DNA from: Euperipatoides rowelli
Lineage: Eukaryota > Onychophora > Udeonychophora > Euonychophora > Peripatopsidae
Assembly (NCBI GenBank): GCA_003024985.2
Contig: PXIH01S0030273.1
DNA length: 12,863 bases
Reading direction: 5' to 3' (one strand)
In this document: piece after piece, positions 7,700 to 12,863 of the stretch
How the letters are laid out: each line of letters opens with the position of its first letter
How positions within the stretch are numbered: the stretch's first letter is position 1
Translations under genes and position numbers: made by a program
The notes under the pieces: model-generated
Database searches by the model: none
What the model was told of the DNA's origin: nothing
What the model saw: the letters and a program-made list of their open reading frames with translations, nothing else

Positions 7700-8640
7700 T
7701 TTTATAAAAATTTTAAAAATCGGATTGGGTTTGAGTTTAAGTTTTGGAAAATTTTAATGCATCTTATTTTCCATATCACATAAATTAATATTATTAAATG
7801 ATATTCATAGTTATTGTTATTTTTTAGCTAAAAATTGAAAAAAATGCTGTGATGCTAAAATTTTGAATATTTATTTCAAAATGTACATTTGCAAATATTC
7901 TTAATTGATTATAATTTGTGCATTTGAAGAATAAATGTTGAATTGACTCTTGCTCTTAGTTACAAAATAGAATTCATAACATCTTGCTAAGGGTTTTTTT
8001 ACTCAGCACACCTGGCTCTTTAAGAACATGAAGTAATCTAATTAGTAATTTAAAATCATTGAACAATAATTAATGCATTAACATTTTTCAAAATCAATTC
8101 CTCATTGATAACGGAAATTTATTTTTAATAAAAAAAATTACAATCCATGTCAAATTTAATTTTACATTTAATGCCAGTCTGTCAATAGTAAATAAAGCTT
8201 TATACATTAAATTAAATATAAAGTCTTAGAAATTGGGTGCCATACCTATTTGTTTGTGCATTTTCTTATTTTTGATAAATAGTTCTTAAATGATTTGGAA
8301 TAAAGTCCAAGGTGAATGATTGAAGAGTTTTATAAATTATTTTTGACTCTGTTTGCACTAAGTATCCATAGTATCCAGGTAGTCTTTTTTTTATTATTTT
8401 GAAATAGTTATTAGACTTGAAGCTTTTAGACCAAACCTGATTTAATTTTAATGGAGGGGTGTCATTGGAATTATTTTCATTTGATAATTNTTTTTTTTTT
8501 AAATTATTACAAAAATATCCTATATTTTTTTAACTGAATAACCCGATTTAAATCAAAAAGATTATGCAAGTTTAATCCTCCAAGTTTGATTTGAAGAGAC
8601 AAAATAAATTTGGAGATAGGGATTAATTTTGTTTTCAACA
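7700..8640 (-). pseudogene. LINE ORF2 post-RT and C-terminal zinc region (broken)
   Basis: Minus-strand frames here give the GGLNLHN block (8584-8561), the equivalent of GGLGI in the + strand LINE. A long open piece rich in aromatic and basic residues follows (about 8460-8250), then TIDRL (8189-8175). A Cys at 7964-7962 and the segment ESIQHLFFKC (7949-7920) give the second half of a C-terminal zinc motif; the first Cys of the usual C-x2-C pair is not visible. Further on, VIWKIR (7779-7762) matches the WKIRN segment of the + strand LINE. There are several stops and at least two frame changes. The gap from TIDRL to the zinc Cys is about 55 codons longer than in the other copy. The likely role is RNA or DNA binding during target-primed reverse transcription. 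Confidence 0.78.
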
Positions 8641-8879
8641 TCAATCCATTACAAACTGAATAATTTTTTGTTATAAAGCCCTTTGAAAATTGAAATGTGG
8701 AGAAAAATGGAGTAGCTTAGGAAATATGTAAGTATTAATTATCTTAAAAATGTATGTTCAATGATAAATATCTATGCTTTAAAGAGTTGATTTGCAGGGA
8801 GATTTTTCCAACAAGATTTTGTTGAACTTTTCATTGAAAGAAAGGTCCAAAAAATGGGGAAAGGTATTCCCAAATACTA

Positions 8880-9480
8880 GTATCATTAGATGTAGAACAA
8901 TCTAACATCATTTTTTCATCAAATGGCAGATAAAATTTAGTTTTACTTAGGTTTTAATGACAGATTTTGTCTGTAAAGCAAAGGTATTGATAATCAAAGT
9001 ATTCTTAGAACATTTTTATCCTCCAGAAGAATAGTTAAGTCATCATATATAAGACAATATTAATTTTGGAAGCTATGAGCAGGAGATGTATTCCTAATTG
9101 TAATTTATCTATTTCCATTAATAATAGGGGTATGTAAATGATATAAATATTAGCGGATATCGGGGATCCTTATGGTATTCCTATTTTTTCAAACAATTGG
9201 TCCAAATATTGTATGGCCAATCTTAATGAATTGATTCATGTTGTGTACAAAATATAGTAATTTTCTCCTTAAATTTGTATTATTCTGATAAGTTAATATT
9301 TGTTTTGTAAGATATTTGTGGTTGTGAACTTTATCAAATGCTGACCTTAAATCGACAACAATTATTACCGGTACTGCCTTCTTTTTTCTTTTTCTTTTCA
9401 ATAAATTCAATTTTGCTTGAAATAATGTTATAGCTTGGTGTATATTATTTCCTGCTGTTGCATACTGTTGAGGATGAATT
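8880..9480 (-). pseudogene. LINE ORF2 reverse transcriptase domain (catalytically dead)
   Basis: The minus strand encodes the palm motifs in order. QYATAGNNIHQAITLFQAKL (about 9467-9408) is the segment before the palm. VVDLRSAFDKV (9359-9327) holds the first catalytic Asp. GIP-stop-GSPIS (9181-9155) is the template-grip motif, with its usual Gln codon read as TAA at 9172-9170. Next comes the YxDD site near 9052-9038, where one base is missing: one frame reads LYMMT, the next reads YDDLTILL. NLSKTK (8953-8936) is the conserved Lys motif after the active site. Motif order and spacing match LINE reverse transcriptases. The 73-codon piece at 9410-9189 is the longest uninterrupted part. Confidence 0.9.
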
Positions 9481-10379
9481 AAACTATTAAGAATGTTTGA
9501 TAACTGTGTTTATAATGGAGATTGGGCATAATTTATTTAATTGAATGGTAGATGTTGGTCAGTATTCTTTTGACTTAAATAACAATAAGCTTTGATTATT
9601 CCAGAATGTTTATAAGGCTGATTTATCCACATATTGATTTTTTTTCAATATTGGAATCATAATATAGTCCATGTCTCTGTAATATTGCAGAATGAGTATT
9701 GAGTAATTCCTTGCCTGGCGCTTAAAGTTTACATTGTTTTAGTTCATCTTGTATTTGTTGTTTTGAGATAATGAAGTTTCTTTTATCCGTTATTTTGTGG
9801 TTAATAGTAAAAATAATTTCATCATAAGACATAATACAGTTTGGAGGACTGGTTTGAAAAAGATTTTTAAAATAGTTATAAGTGCAATGTATTGCTCTCT
9901 AGTTTTTAATTCTCCTTGTAGGTATATATGATTAGGCTCATCCTATTTTATTGAAGAGAGGCATATTAGAAAGCTTAACCATTAATTTTTTTTCTATCAT
10001 TAGTTTTTTTAATCAGATAATAATGGAGGTTATTTAATTTATCTTGAATTTGCAGATATTCTTGCTTCAAGTATAATTCAAATCTTGTAAAATATCAAGT
10101 TTTTTATTTATTTTATTTAATTTCTTTATTTCTTTTCTTTTTAAAATCATTTGGTTCTTTTTTTTATTTGTTCCATTATAGTTTGTTTGTATTTCTTCCA
10201 TTAAATGTTGAAAATAGTTTTATTATTAATTAATTCAAAAGATTCAATAGATATTAAATTTCAGCAAGCTAAATTTTTGCTAAACAAAATTACAGTGAAA
10301 AATCTGTTAGCATTGACATGATTTATTTTTGTATTTGTTCAGTTTCAATCTGTTTTTTATAAACACCTAAGTAAGCTTC
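9481..10379 (-). pseudogene. LINE ORF2 linker between endonuclease and RT (poorly preserved)
   Basis: Between the SDH motif and the palm, minus-strand frames remain coding-like but broken. Basic, helix-prone pieces such as WKKYKQTIMEQIKKRT (about 10205-10158) suit the K/R-rich linker of LINE ORF2. The segment CPISIINTVIKHS (about 9526-9488) resembles the RPISL-N-K motif that opens many LINE RT domains. Several A-rich runs and stops fall at about 10090-10150. Boundaries are approximate. Confidence 0.6.
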
Positions 10380-11012
10380 TAGTTCCACATGATCTGATAG
10401 TATGTTTGGAATTAGTTTGAATTCATAATTTCTTATTAGGGTACTTGATATAAAAGAAATAGTCAATTTGGCCTCAAACATTTATTGTCATCTTTGTATG
10501 TAACAAATGTTTTTAATGAAAAAAGACTAAGTCTATCAGGTTTTCTTTTTTTATTAACAATTTTATTGATGGTATTTGATCAAATTCTAAAATGTTAAAG
10601 TCACCTGTCATAATGGTATAATTTTCTTTGATTTTGAATTCACACACATTTGTGCCTAAAAAAATTTGTTTTTGATTTTCTGGGATTGGGACGTAAATAT
10701 TAACTAAATTAAAACTATTTTGTTTAAATCAAAAGGTAATTTGTATTATTCTATCTGTTTATACTCGCCTATCAATTTGAAATTTTGGAATCCTGTTTTT
10801 TTATTATTAAAAAGTACAGCTACCTCACTTTTCTGTGTTGGACCTAACCCTTGGAAAAAAATAAAATGTTTTCACAAAAAACAAAATTATCCCTTTATCT
10901 CTAGTAAATTTTATCTCTTGAAGTAGAACAATATCAATCAAATGTTGCATACAAAATTTCATAAAATTTGATTACCATTTGCATTAAGGTCTTGAATATT
11001 TATGGATATCAT
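10380..11012 (-). pseudogene. LINE ORF2 APE-type endonuclease domain (broken)
   Basis: A plausible ORF2 start ATG lies at 11012-11010, about 100 bases after the ORF1 end, and reads MISINIQDLNANGNQI. This is the first APE strand with its Asn. After a frame change comes DIVLLQEIKF, with the metal-binding Glu in QE at 10920-10915. An uninterrupted stretch then reads NLVNIYVPIPENQKQIFL and IMTGDFN (GDFN at 10605-10594). Further on, GQIDYFF replaces the usual SRID-type motif, and LSDHVELE places the catalytic His of SDH at 10397-10389. All core APE motifs are in order, so the element was an APE-type LINE rather than a restriction-like-endonuclease type. Stops and at least three frame changes disable it. 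Confidence 0.88.
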
Positions 11013-11112
11013 TTTCAATTTTTGATTGTTATTGAAGTTTATATCGATAGTTTTTGCTTAAATATTTCCATAATTAGGAGATTTTATGTAAATTATTTTA
11101 AAATTGAATTTT

Positions 11113-12456
11113 TTATTTTTTTTTGTTAAGGTTTTTGCTATTTTGAATATCCATGTCCATCGATTCAAATTCTATAGATTATGATGTCACTTCAGAGGAT
11201 TCTTCTTCATTTATTGAATTTGGTCCACTTTGTGCTATCTGATTTTTTTTCTTTTTTGTGACTTCATTTTTTCTTCTTGTTTCATTTGCATCCTGATTTG
11301 TGTGCCCTCCATTACTTCTTGTTTTAGTTTGTTAGCTATTTTTTTAGGATTTTTATTTTTATTTTGTTTAGGTAGTTGTTTTAAGCCTGCTGATAGGGTA
11401 AGTGGATATTTCCATTGGGTTGCATCAAATAATGATTCTTGTGAAATAAAAATATTTACTGATTATTGGGTATTTTGCATAATTATTTGTTTTTCTTTTT
11501 CTTGGGAATTTTCTGGTGCCTTTTTATTAAAGGATTCCTGTTGAAATTTATTTTTCACCATTTGTTTCATTTAATACATTTTGTGGTTTAATCTTGTAAT
11601 TAATTTCTTGTTGATTTGTAATGGCATCACTTTGGTTATCAATAATGATTTTTTCTGTTATTGTTTATGGTGATTGATTGATTTCCAGCTTATAATTACT
11701 TATTTCATTCTTTTCTTTCTTCTGAATATTATGCTTTTATAATTTTTATCTGCTTGTTGTTTTATTGTTTTTGGTTCTTTTTTTCATTAGGTTTTCTCCA
11801 TGGAGTTGATCCATGTTGATTGTTTGACTCTTTTGAGTTGTGTTTTCTCAAGTTGTGGAATTGGTTCAATTTGTGTTTGTTGCAAAATTTGATGGAAGCT
11901 TAAAATTACTTATTTTAAGCATTGATGCATAAATTATGGAAAATTTATGTGGGGTTGGCTGTATTTTTTTTTGCATGTTTGCAATATTTAAATGGGCAGT
12001 CTTTGGACAGGTGCTCATCCTTGTTGCATGTATAGCAAGGGTCTTTCCTTCCCTTTACTGTAGATTTTCATTGAATCTATCATTATTTAAAAAGGAATAA
12101 CTTGTATAATTTTTCCTTTGTTTAACTTAATTTTAAATGTTGTGAGGGCAGTTTCTATAAATCCCCCCTTCCTGGTAATCATAATTGTGAAAGGGTAATT
12201 TCACTTATTAATCCTATAGAGTCAAAGATTTTAGGTAATTTTTTCATTAAATCAATTGTTGGAATTAAGTCGATATAAATGTAGTAAGTATTAATATTGG
12301 CATTGTATTAAAAAAATGCATTTGTTTATCTTCTATCCTAGGTTTATCAAATCTCAAATAAGTGTATGACGTATTTGTTAATGAATTTAATCCTTCAATT
12401 TTAATTAAATTGGTTGATTCCATTTTTTAAATTTTATCTTCTTTTAATGGCATCAT
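11113..12456 (-). pseudogene. LINE ORF1 (zinc-knuckle nucleic-acid-binding protein), broken
   Basis: Tandem ATG codons at 12456-12451 begin MMPLKEDKI; another ATG at 12423-12421 is possible. Coding traces follow through several frame changes, including YIYIDLIPTIDLMKKLPKIF and GFIETALTTFKIKLNKGKII. They lead to a CCHC knuckle (12037-11996), preceded by GRKDP. The later part is rich in K, E, N and Q (for example IRMQMKQEEKMKSQKRKK near 11265) and ends with an acidic EEESSEV piece. The end is a TAA at 11181-11179 or, in the same frame, at 11115-11113. The length of about 430-450 codons suits a LINE ORF1. Family knowledge suggests it coated the element RNA. Confidence 0.82.
11996..12037 (-). other. 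CCHC zinc knuckle inside LINE ORF1
   Basis: The minus strand reads CYTCNKDEHLSKDC, an exact C-x2-C-x4-H-x4-C with all four metal ligands intact. Gag-like knuckles of this type occur in the ORF1 proteins of many LINEs and in retroviral and LTR-element Gag. No second knuckle follows; the next Cys (in FKYCKHA) lacks partners. Confidence 0.9.
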
Positions 12457-12863
12457 TATTACCACATTAGTTTCATGAAGGTTTTAAATATATTATCCCA
12501 TTAATTTAATACGAATTTAATTTTAATTTAGGAATAAATTGAGTATTTTGAGAGTAATTTTAGTAAAAATTAGACTTACTTAGAATTCTTGGATGATTAA
12601 AATATTGCTGATTTTCTTGCATTTCTAATGAGGTAGAAATTATCTCGATTATTTTTTCTTGTTTTAATTAAATTTTAAACTGTTTTTAGCTGATTTTTAA
12701 TTCCTTCATTTTCGCAGACTAACTCCAATCTTCAACAATAAAACAAACTTCTTAAATTGTTTTTAAATGAAATTACAGAAATTTTTATTGATCTGAAATT
12801 TTAGTGCTTTCATAATTGAATAGAAAATTTAAACCAGTTTTAATTAATTTATTATTTTTTTTA
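12457..12863. other. AT-rich flank, possibly the LINE 5' UTR
   Basis: Upstream of the ORF1 start on the minus strand I see no further coding. The slightly less AT-rich patch at 12700-12745 (GCAGACTAACTCCAATCTTC) could lie in a 5' UTR. No promoter, 5' end or target-site copy can be fixed, and the element may extend beyond the window. Confidence 0.35.

Larger units (their letters stand above)
7700..12456 (-). mobile_element. Near-full-length, decayed APE-type LINE on the minus strand
   Basis: Reading the minus strand from 12456 downward gives, in the correct order, every major part of a two-ORF non-LTR retrotransposon. ORF1 has a CCHC knuckle (12037-11996). ORF2 has an APE endonuclease (11012 to about 10380), a linker, a reverse transcriptase (about 9480-8880), a GGLNL block (8584-8561) and a C-terminal zinc/WKIR region (about 7964-7760). 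The frames change repeatedly and several stops occur, so no single ORF exceeds about 75 codons. It spans at least 4.75 kb. No RNase H domain or LTR is seen. The clade is unresolved among APE-type groups (CR1/L2/Jockey-like or Tx1-like). The sense strand is A-rich, which makes the + strand T-rich across this half of the window. Confidence 0.9.

Noticed and set aside
10720-10926. 68-codon plus-strand frame
   Set aside because: It lies opposite the APE endonuclease of the minus-strand LINE, which has clear motifs; the plus frame is an F/L/S-rich shadow.
11230-11544. 104-codon plus-strand frame rich in F, C, L and S, resembling membrane segments
   Set aside because: It is the complement of the A-rich, K/E/Q-rich tail of LINE ORF1. 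T-rich antisense DNA naturally gives hydrophobic codons.
1-12863. CRISPR arrays, bacterial operons, riboswitches, LTRs
   Set aside because: No regularly spaced repeats, ribosome-binding-site-led genes or long terminal repeats are present; the retroelement and poly(A) context is eukaryotic.

Overview
This window is very AT-rich, intron- or intergenic-like eukaryotic DNA. It has long A and T tracts, a few single N bases, no operon structure and no intact host gene. Animal-type retroelements dominate: two non-LTR retrotransposons (LINEs) in opposite orientations and a tRNA-derived SINE-like head. This points to a metazoan, probably an invertebrate with a low-GC genome, but the sequence alone does not give the species or phylum.

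Layout. Bases 1-986 are unannotated AT-rich DNA with one C/T-rich tract (about 440-535). Bases 996-2029 are a 5'-truncated LINE copy on the + strand. It carries the last part of ORF2, an AATAAA signal, a 22-base poly(A) tail and a 9-bp direct repeat on both sides. Bases 2036-3780 hold no gene but contain three long G/C homopolymers. Bases 3781-4090 are an imperfect tandem duplication, next to a short unrecognised coding-like stretch on the minus strand (4067-4264). Bases 4630-4805 and 5335-5523 are the two arms of a diverged inverted repeat with a spacer of about 530 bp. Bases 6949-7018 resemble a decayed tRNA-Asp, most likely the head of an old SINE.

From about 12456 down to at least 7700 the minus strand is a near-full-length but heavily decayed second LINE. 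ORF1 (12456-11113) carries a CCHC zinc knuckle and a K/E/Q-rich tail. ORF2 (11012 to about 7700) carries, in order, an APE-type endonuclease (N-terminal strand, QE, GDFN, SDH), a reverse transcriptase (DLRSAFDKV, GIP-stop-GSP, a frameshifted YxDD, NLSKTK), a GGLNL block and a C-terminal zinc/WKIR region. The domains were recognised by reading across several stops and frameshifts, so no single long ORF reveals the element.

In life, ORF1 protein would bind the element RNA, and ORF2 would nick the target and reverse-transcribe from the 3' end. The + strand fragment shows the product of this process (5' truncation, poly(A), target-site duplication). Both LINEs share the GGL block, the C-terminal zinc motif and a WKIR segment but differ in sequence, so they are related but distinct families. 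Neither can be active. I found no convincing novel system; the most useful observations are the hidden antisense LINE, the inverted-repeat pair and the tRNA-Asp-like head.
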